Position numbers and translations under genes: made by a program
In this document: piece after piece, positions 5,733 to 13,057 of the stretch
How positions within the stretch are numbered: position 1 is the first letter of the stretch
Layout: each line of letters starts with the position of its first letter
Notes under the pieces: model-generated
The model's database searches: none
Seen by the model: the letters and a program-made list of their open reading frames with translations, nothing else
What the model was told of the DNA's origin: nothing
DNA from: Candidatus Aminicenantota bacterium
Lineage (GTDB): Bacteria; Acidobacteriota; Aminicenantia; UBA2199
Length of the DNA: 18,187 bases
Direction of reading: 5' to 3'
Assembly (NCBI GenBank): GCA_020355945.1
Contig: CP070627.1
Location: 5,063,373 to 5,081,559 of the forward strand

Positions 5733-7853
5733 TTATAAGAACGTCACCGGGACAATTGAAGTATCAATGGTTTTCTGACCTTTTTTAACAAATTCCACGA
5801 TGTATCTGCTGCCGTCGATGACTTCAATAATTTTCCCCCTGCCAAATACCGGGTGTTCAATAAACTTCTCCTCCATATTTTTATGTGACTCTGCCATTAT
5901 TCCTCTTAATCGGTCTTTCTGAACCCTGGGTACATGAGGCTCCAGGACATCGTTTACTGTATATGCGATGGAATAGAGAGAGAGGTTGATGCCGGATAAG
6001 AACCGCGAGTGTTTTTTTGAACCGATTGAAATCACCAGTTGTTTAATGGCTCGAGTAGCAGCAACATACAACAGCCGACGCTCTTCTTCAATCCCGGCTT
6101 CCCCCTCTGCCATAAAAAAAGGCATGTAAGTGGGATTGACTCCCACTACAATCACAGTAGGAAATTCCAGGCCCTTGGCATTATGCATGGTCAACAAGAA
6201 CACGGATGGTGAATCAACATCGTTCACTTCCCGGGCACCGGTTTCCACAGTGATGCGATCCATGAGGTGATTAAATGATTCCGTGGGGTTATTAGCCTCC
6301 CAATCCTTAATAAAATTTTCCAATTCCTTGATATTTAAAAGCCTGGCTTGCTCTTCTTTGTTTTCCAACATTTCCGGATAACCGGATGTTTTAAGTAAAC
6401 GAGAGAGTATTTCCGAGACCTTCAAGTTACCTTGTTCCCCCTTTTTCTTGCCTTCGGCTATTTCCCGGTGCATCATGTAAATACCGGGAAATATCTTCCT
6501 GGCCCTGAATTTATCAGGCATATACTCTTTAAGCGCAAGGAATAAGGATATATGCTTTTCTTCTGACAGTTTGGTTAGTTCCTCCTGGGTTTTAGGCCCA
6601 ATACCCAGGGGAAGAAAATCAATCACCCGCAAGAAAGAGATATCATCATCCGGGTTAAAAGCCAGTTTCAGGAGTGCGATGCTGTCTTTAATCTCTTTCC
6701 TGTCAAAAAATCGCAGTCCTTTAATGATTTTAAAATTAATATTTCTCCTGGTAAATTCGGTTTCAAAGGCCAGGGACTGGGAATTAATACGATACAAAAC
6801 CGCCAGGGGAAACAGGTCGGTATTTTTCTCTTTCATCCGGGTGATTATTTCCGCGATTTTTTCTGCCTCATCTTCTTTGGATTGGGTTTCAAGGATAAAC
6901 ACGGGGCTTCCCGGGTTCTCCTTTGTCCACAGGGATTTGGGGCGTCTTGAGGTGTTTTGAGCGATCAACTGGTTGGCAAAATCCAATACCTGCGGTGTGG
7001 ATCGGTAATTTTGCTCCAATTTAATCACCCGGGTGTCGGGAAAATCACTCTCAAAATTAAACAAAAAACGAATACTGGCTCCCCGCCACGAATAGATGGC
7101 CTGGTCATCATCACCCACCACCGTAATATTTTTACGATCGCTGGCAATTAATGTGAGCAGTTCATATTGATTGGGATTCGTATCCTGGAACTCATCTACT
7201 AATACATATTTAAAGCGCCCGGCATATTTTTCGCGAAGGTCTTCATTAACCTGGAGCAACTTAACCGGCAAAGAAACCAGGTCTTCATAGTCCCATAGTT
7301 TATTTTCCTTCTGGTAATCAAAATAACGCGAAAAAATTCCCACTTCATCCTCAAGAAAGCCCACCTGGTATAAGTATTCTTTATTATTGGGATAATTCAA
7401 CTCCATTTTGGCATAAACAATCTTTTTTATGATTGTTTCCCGCATATCACTGGTATAATAACTGAAATTTTCTTTAATAATCTTTTCGATAATTTCTTTT
7501 TGGTCGTGGTCGTCGATGACCTGCCATTGAGAATCAAACCCTGAGGCAGAACCGGATTCTCTCAGGATGCGTAATCCCAGGGAGTGGAAAGTGGAAATAT
7601 TGAACTGCCGGGCATCAATTGAAGTTAATGCTTCCACTCGATACTTCATTTCGTCTGCCGCTTTATTGGTAAAAGTAACCCCCAGTATGTGTTTGGGGGA
7701 ATAGCCTTTTTCTTTAACCAGGAAGGCGATTTTATTGGTGATGACTTTTGTTTTACCGGAGCCGGCACCGGCAAGCACCAATAATGGAGAATCAAAATAC
7801 AAGACCGCTTCCCGTTGTGTGGGGTTTAAATTTTCCAGGATTTGGTTAGTCAT
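5733..7853 (-). CDS. uvrD: UvrD/PcrA/Rep-type superfamily 1 DNA helicase
   Basis: A 706-residue, full-length 3'-5' DNA helicase, cytoplasmic, expected to act in repair and removal of bound protein from DNA. Superfamily 1A motifs are visible in order: Q motif LNPTQREAV (9-17), Walker A AGAGSGKT (28-35), FTNKAADEM, STFHSLG, DEFQDT (220-225), GDDDQAIYSWRGA (247-259), QNYRST (281-286), TMHNAKGLEFPTVIVVG, EEERRLLYVAATRA. A basic C-terminal segment (HPVFGRGKIIEVIDG to the end) matches the Tudor-like tail of PcrA/UvrD that contacts RNA polymerase. ATG at 7853 is chosen. GTG at 7862 is also in frame and would add three residues. The start overlaps the pcm stop as ATGACTAA, with no separate ribosome site, so coupling to pcm is likely. 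Which of uvrD, pcrA or rep it best matches cannot be decided by eye. Confidence 0.93.
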   Translation of the reverse strand: MTNQILENLNPTQREAVLYFDSPLLVLAGAGSGKTKVITNKIAFLVKEKGYSPKHILGVTFTNKAADEMKYRVEALTSIDARQFNISTFHSLGLRILRESGSASGFDSQWQVIDDHDQKEIIEKIIKENFSYYTSDMRETIIKKIVYAKMELNYPNNKEYLYQVGFLEDEVGIFSRYFDYQKENKLWDYEDLVSLPVKLLQVNEDLREKYAGRFKYVLVDEFQDTNPNQYELLTLIASDRKNITVVGDDDQAIYSWRGASIRFLFNFESDFPDTRVIKLEQNYRSTPQVLDFANQLIAQNTSRRPKSLWTKENPGSPVFILETQSKEDEAEKIAEIITRMKEKNTDLFPLAVLYRINSQSLAFETEFTRRNINFKIIKGLRFFDRKEIKDSIALLKLAFNPDDDISFLRVIDFLPLGIGPKTQEELTKLSEEKHISLFLALKEYMPDKFRARKIFPGIYMMHREIAEGKKKGEQGNLKVSEILSRLLKTSGYPEMLENKEEQARLLNIKELENFIKDWEANNPTESFNHLMDRITVETGAREVNDVDSPSVFLLTMHNAKGLEFPTVIVVGVNPTYMPFFMAEGEAGIEEERRLLYVAATRAIKQLVISIGSKKHSRFLSGINLSLYSIAYTVNDVLEPHVPRVQKDRLRGIMAESHKNMEEKFIEHPVFGRGKIIEVIDGSRYIVEFVKKGQKTIDTSIVPVTFL

Positions 7854-8562
7854 TTTTTTCACTGCCGCGTATCAAGGGTACCATTTGAACAGGTATTAAA
7901 TGGGTTTTTTTTAGTTGACCTTTACTGTCTTTTTCCAGCAAGATCAATTCTTGCATATTATGGGCATACCTGACCGGTATAATCATTCGTCCGCCCACAG
8001 CCAATTGATTAATTAACGGTTGGGGAATATGATCTTCCGCGCAGGTGACAATAATCCCATCATAGGGTGCGTATTCTTTCCATCCTTCATAACCGTCCCC
8101 TATTTTAAATTTGATATTTTTATATCCCATGGAATCCAGACGTTTTTTTGCTTGTTTGGCCAATGATTCGATACGTTCGATGGTATAGACGTATTTTGCC
8201 AATCCCGCCAGTACAGCAGCATGGTAACCGGAACCGGTCCCGATTTCCAGTATTTTTTTATTGGATTCCGGGACCACAGCATAAGTCATAATCGCTACGA
8301 TATAAGGGCGACACACGAACTGACCTTCCCCAATATCCAGGGGAAAATCACCATACGCTTTACTTCGTAATTCCGGCTTCACAAACAGGTGCCGTTTTAC
8401 GTTTAAAAAGGCATTTAATAAACGTGTATCCGTAATCCCCCGACGAAATATCTGCTCCTCTACCATCTGCTTTTGCTGTAAAGAATAATCGATATTCTCA
8501 TTCTCCCCTTTTAAAGCCCCAAAGAACAAAATAACAATTATTAAAAAAATTTTAACAACCAT
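7846..8562 (-). CDS. pcm: Protein-L-isoaspartate O-methyltransferase with a signal-like N-terminus
   Basis: A 238-residue SAM-dependent enzyme that methylates isoaspartyl residues in damaged proteins. It shows RRGITDTRLLNAFLNVKRHL (40-59), the family motif at 77-90 (IGEGQFVCRPYIVA, usually IGxGQTISxPYIVA), motif I LEIGTGSGYHAAVLA (105-119), GDGYEGW (155-161), APYDGIIVT and GGRMIIPV. Before this is an unusual start, MVVKIFLIIVILFFGALKG, a strongly hydrophobic stretch that reads as a signal peptide or membrane anchor, so the enzyme probably works outside the cytoplasm. FVC in place of the usual TIS is an oddity near the substrate site. The gene is first of a pair with uvrD (8-bp overlap). A promoter at 8569-8597 places transcription start practically on the ATG, and there is no Shine-Dalgarno, so the mRNA may be leaderless. 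Confidence 0.9.
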   Translation of the reverse strand: MVVKIFLIIVILFFGALKGENENIDYSLQQKQMVEEQIFRRGITDTRLLNAFLNVKRHLFVKPELRSKAYGDFPLDIGEGQFVCRPYIVAIMTYAVVPESNKKILEIGTGSGYHAAVLAGLAKYVYTIERIESLAKQAKKRLDSMGYKNIKFKIGDGYEGWKEYAPYDGIIVTCAEDHIPQPLINQLAVGGRMIIPVRYAHNMQELILLEKDSKGQLKKTHLIPVQMVPLIRGSEKND

Positions 8563-8568
8563 ATTCTA

Positions 8569-8597
8569 ATTGTATCAAATATCAATGGATTAGTAAA
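8569..8597 (-). promoter_or_regulatory. Probable promoter of pcm-uvrD
   Basis: On the minus strand TTTACT (8597-8592), 17 bases, TACAAT (8574-8569), only six bases before the ATG at 8562. The spacing predicts a start at or next to the ATG. Confidence 0.5.
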
Positions 8598-8598
8598 T

Positions 8599-8658
8599 CC
8601 TAAATTCACCTGTGGTTCACCTTTTGTGTTTTTTGTGTATGTTGTGGTTGAATTTAGG
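8599..8658. repeat. Inverted-repeat-flanked copy of the 'CACAAAGGTACACG' type repeat
   Basis: CCTAAATTCA (8599-8608) and its exact complement TGAATTTAGG (8649-8658) enclose about 40 bases. Read on the minus strand, these carry ACCACAACATACACAAAAAA followed by CACAAAAGGTGAACCACAG, similar to the AGCCACAAAGGTACACGAAG units elsewhere in the window. It lies between divergent pcm and rel. Confidence 0.5.
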
Positions 8659-8680
8659 TGCCGGGAGAATTTTAATTCGG

Positions 8681-8709
8681 TTGATATTATCGGAAAATTA
8701 TATTAATAT
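8681..8709 (+). promoter_or_regulatory. Probable promoter of rel
   Basis: TTGATA (8681-8686), 17 bases, TAATAT (8704-8709), about 23 bases before the rel ATG at 8733. The -35 is five of six and the -10 four of six. Confidence 0.4.
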
Positions 8710-8732
8710 ATTATGTTGAGTGAAATAAGAGA

Positions 8733-10874
8733 ATGATCAAAAGATTTTTTGAATTACAAGAAAAAGTACTTGCTTATTACAGCGATGCCAACATTGAATT
8801 GCTGAAAAAAGCATATTCAGTGGCGGCAGCAGCTCACCTCAAGCAAAAACGGGCCACCAATGAGCCTTTTATCATCCATCCGTTGGAAGTGGCAGGAATC
8901 CTGGCAGACATGAGGCTGGATGAAATATCCATTGCCGGAGGTCTCTTGCATGATGTGGTGGAAGATTCCGATTATACCATCGCAAACATCGAATCCCTGT
9001 TCGGAAAGGAAATCGCTGGCCTGGTAGAGGGCGTTACTAAAATTTCCAAAATATCCGAATTTGACTCGGAAGCGGCCAGGGCAGAAACATTAAAAAAGAT
9101 GATTATTGCCATGACCAATGATGTCAGGGTTATCCTGATAAAATTGGCCGACAGGTACCACAATATCTTAACATTGGATGCCTTAAGCGAAGAGAAACGA
9201 GAAAAGATTGCTAAAGAAACCCTGGAAATATATGCCCCCATTGCCTACCGCCTGTGCATGGGAAAAATAAAAACCGAATTGGAGGATATCGCATTCAAAT
9301 ATGCCTACCCCAAAGAATACCGGGAAATAGAAAAAAACTTAATGGATAAAAAAGAATGGGCTTTTGAAAAAATGGAGTTCCTCAAAGGGGAAATTAAAAA
9401 AATATTAAAACAATTAAACCTCCATGGAAATATTTATTACCGGATGAAACGGGAGATTTCCATTTACAGGAAATTGATGCGGCAGAATATTAGTTTCGAT
9501 CAAGTGTATGATTTGCTGGCCTTGCGAATTATTACCGATTCCATTGAAAACTGTTACGCCTTGATGGGGGAAATCCACCAGAGGTGGACTCACCTGCCCT
9601 CCAGGTTCAGGGATTTTATTGCCAACCAAAAAAGCAATGGGTATCAGTCCATTCACAGCACCATCATTACCCCGGAGGGAATAAAATTCGAAATCCAGAT
9701 CCGGACCAATGAAATGCACAAAATCGCAGAGGAGGGAATTGCCGCCCATTGGAAATACAAAGAAGGTATCTCTTTTATTGAAAACGATCAGCGGCTGCAG
9801 TGGTTCAGGGACATGATCGAAACCCATAAAGAAAATCCCAATCCCAGGGACTTTCTTTCATTGGTAAAAGGGGACCTCACCCCCAATGAGATTTACGTAT
9901 TTACACCTAAAGGAAAGGTGATCAATCTCAAAGTGGGTGCCACATCCATTGATTTTGCTTATGCCATTCATTCCGAAATCGGGGAGCATTGTCAAGGCGC
10001 CATTGTCAATGAACACCTGGTGCCCTTGAGAACTCAATTAAATTCCGGGGATGTGGTGGAAATCCTGACTGCAAAAAATGCTCACCCCAGCATTGACTGG
10101 TTGAAGCACGTGGTGACCAACAGGGCCAGGAAAAAAATAATGGCCTATATTCAAAGAAAAGAGCATGCCGAATATTTTGAAAAAGGAAAACGATTGTGGG
10201 CTAGAATTTTACGGGAATACAAGAAAAAATACCAACGGAGATTCACCGAGGAGGACTTGAAACACCGGATCAGGAGAATCTATCACACTGACCTGGAATC
10301 CTTTTTAAGGGCCCTGGGCTCAAACAATCGGGTACTGGACAAGAAATCGCTGCAGCGTCTCTTTCCTGAAGTCGAAGGCCTGGAAATAACTCCCACAAGA
10401 AAACCACAGAAAAAAAATCGCCAGATGTACAAATTGGTGAATGTGGATGGATTCCAGGATATTGATGTTTCCTTTGCCCGGTGCTGCAGCCCCATTAAAG
10501 GCGATAAAATCGTTGGCTATGTCACCCAGAAACGAGGATTGGTGATTCATCGGGAAGATTGCGCCAACTTAAAAAATGTCATGCATACCCGAAGAAAAAA
10601 GGTGGAATGGAATGACATCTGGGATTATCAATATCAAGTAAAATATGATTTACTGGTCCATGATAAGCCCGGGTTACTCAATTCTATTTCCGGTGTTACC
10701 GCCAAATACAATTCAAACATCATAAAAGTTGAAAATGAACGAATCAGTCAGGCCACCAGTAAAATCAAACTCATTTTTGAAGTCAAAGATACCAATCAAT
10801 TGAATCAAATCACAGAGGATTTCAATCGAATAAAAGGGATCTATTCCATAGACAGGAAACGCGTGATTACTTAA
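8733..10874 (+). CDS. rel: Bifunctional (p)ppGpp synthetase/hydrolase (RelA/SpoT family)
   Basis: A 713-residue long-form Rel protein, the cytoplasmic stringent-response enzyme that makes and degrades (p)ppGpp. The N-terminal hydrolase HD domain is intact, with FIIHPLEVAG (46-55), LLHDVVED (71-78) and KLADRYHNILTL, so hydrolase activity is expected. The synthetase domain follows (SIYRKLMRQN, YDLLALRIITD, SNGYQSIHS, FEIQIRTNEMH, GIAAHWKYKEG). The motif that is RXKD in most bifunctional Rel proteins reads RFRD here (291-294). Next come a TGS domain (about 388-447: NEIYVFTPKGKVINL), the conserved-Cys region FARCCSPIKGDKIVGY (C584, C585) and a C-terminal ACT domain to the end. Length and order match the family. 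The start has only a weak ribosome site (AAGAGA). The gene ends nine bases from the end of convergent queH. Confidence 0.95.
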   Translation: MIKRFFELQEKVLAYYSDANIELLKKAYSVAAAAHLKQKRATNEPFIIHPLEVAGILADMRLDEISIAGGLLHDVVEDSDYTIANIESLFGKEIAGLVEGVTKISKISEFDSEAARAETLKKMIIAMTNDVRVILIKLADRYHNILTLDALSEEKREKIAKETLEIYAPIAYRLCMGKIKTELEDIAFKYAYPKEYREIEKNLMDKKEWAFEKMEFLKGEIKKILKQLNLHGNIYYRMKREISIYRKLMRQNISFDQVYDLLALRIITDSIENCYALMGEIHQRWTHLPSRFRDFIANQKSNGYQSIHSTIITPEGIKFEIQIRTNEMHKIAEEGIAAHWKYKEGISFIENDQRLQWFRDMIETHKENPNPRDFLSLVKGDLTPNEIYVFTPKGKVINLKVGATSIDFAYAIHSEIGEHCQGAIVNEHLVPLRTQLNSGDVVEILTAKNAHPSIDWLKHVVTNRARKKIMAYIQRKEHAEYFEKGKRLWARILREYKKKYQRRFTEEDLKHRIRRIYHTDLESFLRALGSNNRVLDKKSLQRLFPEVEGLEITPTRKPQKKNRQMYKLVNVDGFQDIDVSFARCCSPIKGDKIVGYVTQKRGLVIHREDCANLKNVMHTRRKKVEWNDIWDYQYQVKYDLLVHDKPGLLNSISGVTAKYNSNIIKVENERISQATSKIKLIFEVKDTNQLNQITEDFNRIKGIYSIDRKRVIT

Positions 10875-10883
10875 ACCCTTTTT

Positions 10884-11444
10884 TCATTTCTGTGTTTGTT
10901 TTCGTTTTTTCTCCGCTTTTGAATAGAGGCAGCCGCAGTAAACCTGGTGTTTGATCCCCATTTCCACTGCCATTTTTTTGCCGATGTGGTACCCGTTTTG
11001 TTTTTTAAAATTTTCCGGCAGGAATTCGATGTCAAAGGTCCGGCTTAATTTCTCTCCCTGGGCATTGATTTGCCGGGTCACTTTATAGGGGCTAATAGAC
11101 AGGGTAGAGGCCACCGTATCAAAACCTTTTGTCCTGGCATATTCAAAGGCTTTTTCCAGTCGCATATGAAAGCAGATGGAGCATCGTTCGCCCCGTTCCG
11201 GGTCTTTCTCATGGCCTTTAACCTGTTGGAACCATCGGTTCAAATCGTAATCCCCATAGAGCACGTCCCATTGGTTCATCGATGCAATACGTTCCAATTC
11301 TTTTTTCCTGGATTGGTATTCCCGGGCGGGTTGGATATTGGGGTTATAAAAAAAACAGGTTACATCATAATCTTCGGACAATTTTTGATACACATAAACC
11401 GCACAAGGGGCACAGCAAACATGGAGCAGTAATCTCTTTTTCAT
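10884..11444 (-). CDS. queH: Epoxyqueuosine reductase QueH
   Basis: A 186-residue protein of the DUF208/QueH family, which carries out the last step of queuosine formation in tRNA, reducing epoxyqueuosine with iron-sulfur chemistry. Conserved Cys are all visible: HVCCAPC (C10, C11, C14), CSIC (C88, C91) and YCGC (C170, C172). Also present are FFYNPNIQP (31-39) and TLSISPYK (114-121). ATG at 11444 (MKKRLLLHVCCAPC) is chosen because the frame upstream to 11492 translates a dispersed repeat (CAPSCTFVAK) rather than protein. No good Shine-Dalgarno is seen. It runs convergent with rel and is unrelated to its neighbours in pathway. Confidence 0.93.
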   Translation of the reverse strand: MKKRLLLHVCCAPCAVYVYQKLSEDYDVTCFFYNPNIQPAREYQSRKKELERIASMNQWDVLYGDYDLNRWFQQVKGHEKDPERGERCSICFHMRLEKAFEYARTKGFDTVASTLSISPYKVTRQINAQGEKLSRTFDIEFLPENFKKQNGYHIGKKMAVEMGIKHQVYCGCLYSKAEKKRKQTQK

Positions 11445-11448
11445 AATT

Positions 11449-11480
11449 TTAGCCACAAAGGTACACGAAGGAGCACAAAG
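11449..11480 (+). repeat. 'AGCCACAAAGGTACACGAAG' dispersed repeat
   Basis: TTTAGCCACAAAGGTACACG followed by AAGGAGCACAAA is nearly the same as the units at 200-231 and 289-318. It lies just upstream of queH and creates a false N-terminal extension of that frame. Confidence 0.65.
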
Positions 11481-11503
11481 AAAAGCAGACAATAGAAACC
11501 ATC

Positions 11504-11584
11504 TTAATAAAAAGTTTTTGCGGGGGGGTCCAGGGGGGCAGTTTTTTCAAAAAGCGCCCCGTGAAGCATCTGGCCGCCGGAGGC
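11504..11584 (+). repeat. Dispersed intergenic repeat, full copy (TTAATAAAAAGTTTTTG ... GCCGCCGGAGGC)
   Basis: The element starts TTAATAAAAAGTTTTTG (11504-11520), runs through G-rich CGGGGGGGTCCAGGGGGG and a TTTTTTCAAAAA centre, and ends GGCCGCCGGAGGC (11572-11584) four bases before the stop of the CDGSH gene. The same 17-base start and 13-base end recur at 13967-14098, and the reverse orientation is at 13886-13956. Confidence 0.65.
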
Positions 11585-11587
11585 TTT

Positions 11588-12244
11588 TTAATTCTTTTCA
11601 TCTACAAATCCATTTTCGTGATGGCTGCCGTCGCAGAAGGGTTTGTTTTTGGAAGCGCCGCAGCGGCACAAGGTGTAATGCTCGGCAGACTGGGGTGTTG
11701 AATTCATATCATCTTTTAGTATAATACCCCCGGTAATTTCCAGGGGGCCGTTTTTGGCCACTTTTATGGCAGGCTCACGGTCCAGCGCTGTACAGGTGAT
11801 ATGTCCGATGGTATAGCTCAACGCACCGGAGGGACATTTTTCAATGACTGACACAATTTCCCTCACACTGGCGCCATCGGGATTAATCCAGGGTTTTCTC
11901 CCTTTTTCAAACACCGAAGGCAAAAGATTGACGCAGGAACGATCATGAGAACATATCCCACGGTTATCATGAATGGTAATATCTTTTCCTGCAAAATTTC
12001 GAACTTTATCTTTCGCCCGACCTGGTTTTTTTTCGCCATCGATCCCCTTTGCCGTATGGGTCCCGTCGCAGTAGGGTTTATTTTTTGATTCACTGCACCG
12101 GCAGAGAACCATTACCGGTTTGGTCTCCATTTTTTCACCCCTGGAATTGTAAAAGTTCTCCAGGTGGGACACCATGTAAGGGGTGGTGGTTGTAAAAACG
12201 ATTTCAGGCTTTTCCTTTTTGGAATTCTTTTCTTTCGTATTCAT
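11588..12244 (-). CDS. Double CDGSH iron-sulfur protein with a central ferredoxin-like (DUF1271/Fer4_19) domain
   Basis: A 218-residue protein binding several iron-sulfur clusters. The first CDGSH motif is CRCSESKNKPYCDGTH (48-63, ligands C48, C50, C59, H63). The middle holds ICSHDRSCVNLLPSVF and VIEKCPSGALSY, the pattern of the divergent 4Fe-4S 'Fer4_19' domain. The second CDGSH motif near the end is CRCGASKNKPFCDGSH. The protein is predicted soluble with a Lys-rich tip; an electron-transfer or redox-sensing role is inferred from families only. ATG at 12244 is chosen because AAAGGAAG precedes it; a TTG at 12259 would run through that ribosome site. The cyclic-nucleotide-binding gene lies 90 bases upstream on the same strand, possibly in one transcript. 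Confidence 0.9.
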   Translation of the reverse strand: MNTKEKNSKKEKPEIVFTTTTPYMVSHLENFYNSRGEKMETKPVMVLCRCSESKNKPYCDGTHTAKGIDGEKKPGRAKDKVRNFAGKDITIHDNRGICSHDRSCVNLLPSVFEKGRKPWINPDGASVREIVSVIEKCPSGALSYTIGHITCTALDREPAIKVAKNGPLEITGGIILKDDMNSTPQSAEHYTLCRCGASKNKPFCDGSHHENGFVDEKN

Positions 12245-12334
12245 TTTACTTCCTTTCAAAATCGCGCGGCGCGCGGTGTGTGACGTGTGTGATGTTTCGC
12301 TTTTTCCAACTGCTTATCTTCCCATCTTCTTTTA

Positions 12335-12823
12335 TTACCAGCGGGAGAGGCTGATAAAGGTTTTTAACTTGACATCTGTCTCCCGCAGCCGGGATGATAA
12401 AATTCGGCTTATTTTTAATAATATTTTAACGCCATCTTTACTATTTTTATGGATGTAATTTAAAAAATCGTCACGGCTTATTTCAAGAGTAATGACACTG
12501 GTGTGAGCGATGATAGTGGCAGAGCGGGGTAAATCCTCCAGCAGTGCCATCTCGCCAAATACATCTCCTTTTTTTAGAATCACCAGCGCTTCTTCCGCAT
12601 CCGTATCTGCTTTTTGGGTAACCCGCACCTCACCGGAAGCAATAATCATCATTGAACTTCCGATACTGCCTTCTTCAAATATAACCTCTTGCTGGTCAAA
12701 TACCCTCTCTTTAAAGAGATGGCCCAATTCGGTCAATGCCGAGTCATCCAGGCCCGCAAAAATATCAAGGCCTCGCAGCATCGTTACCACGAACGAACTA
12801 TCTATTTCCCTTGCCAGCATCAT
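12335..12823 (-). CDS. Stand-alone cyclic-nucleotide-binding (Crp-like) domain protein
   Basis: A 162-residue protein holding essentially one CNB domain (about 17-135): LDIFAGLDDSALTEL, IFEEGSIGSSMMIIASGEV, and the phosphate-binding cassette GDVFGEMALLEDLPRSATI. The Glu and Arg that contact cyclic nucleotide are present, so binding is plausible. No helix-turn-helix follows; only a helical tail to KTFISLSRW is left. It is therefore not a Crp-type transcription factor and may regulate a partner protein. The start at 12823 has no Shine-Dalgarno and follows a TATAAT by eight bases. It is divergent from the metallo-hydrolase gene. Confidence 0.87.
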   Translation of the reverse strand: MMLAREIDSSFVVTMLRGLDIFAGLDDSALTELGHLFKERVFDQQEVIFEEGSIGSSMMIIASGEVRVTQKADTDAEEALVILKKGDVFGEMALLEDLPRSATIIAHTSVITLEISRDDFLNYIHKNSKDGVKILLKISRILSSRLRETDVKLKTFISLSRW

Positions 12824-12831
12824 GAGACTAC

Positions 12832-12860
12832 ATTATAACACATTTGTTTTCCCTAAGGAA
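12832..12860 (-). promoter_or_regulatory. Possible promoter of the CNB gene, near-leaderless
   Basis: On the minus strand TATAAT (12837-12832) is eight bases before the ATG. The best -35 at 17 bases is TTCCTT (12860-12855), three of six, so it is weak. If real, the message starts at or next to the ATG, which fits the missing ribosome site. Confidence 0.35.
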
Positions 12861-12908
12861 TGTTTAACCCAAACAATTCTAAATTCCATCAATTTCATTT
12901 GAGGGACG

Positions 12909-12940
12909 GTGCGTCCGTGCGTCCGTGAGTCCGTGAGTCC
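12909..12940. repeat. Octamer tandem repeat GTCCGTGA/C, about 3.5 copies
   Basis: After GTGC (12909-12912), GTCCGTGC (12913-12920), GTCCGTGA (12921-12928), GTCCGTGA (12929-12936) and a partial GTCC (12937-12940) lie head to tail in the gap between the divergent CNB and hydrolase genes. Confidence 0.7.
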
Positions 12941-12991
12941 AAATGTGCAAACGTTGTGGTAAAATAAATCCGAAAAATTTTCCGTTTATTG

Positions 12992-13017
12992 TAGAGAGGC
13001 AAAATGTTGCGTCTCTA
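12992..13017. repeat. Short palindromic repeat (hairpin) of the 'TAGAGACGCAA' type
   Basis: TAGAGAGGCAA (12992-13002), loop AATG, TTGCGTCTCTA (13007-13017): 11-base arms with a single mismatch. Similar palindromes recur between genes in many bacterial genomes. Confidence 0.6.
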
Positions 13018-13035
13018 TCGCTTTTTTGGTATACT
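13007..13035 (+). promoter_or_regulatory. Possible promoter of the metallo-hydrolase gene
   Basis: TTGCGT (13007-13012), 17 bases, TATACT (13030-13035). The -35 is weak (three of six) and would come from the right arm of the palindromic repeat. Confidence 0.35.
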
Positions 13036-13057
13036 TATCGATTAAAAAGGAGGACAA

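Noticed and set aside
6571..6960. Rightward open frame of 129 codons
   Set aside because: Antisense shadow inside uvrD, whose helicase motifs are intact.
11445..11492. N-terminal extension of queH
   Set aside because: It translates a dispersed repeat; the conserved protein begins MKKRLLLHVCCAPC at 11444.
12245..12259. TTG start for the CDGSH protein
   Set aside because: It would run through the AAAGGAAG ribosome site that serves ATG at 12244.
12909..12940. CRISPR array
   Set aside because: Units are eight bases, head to tail, with no spacers and no cas genes.
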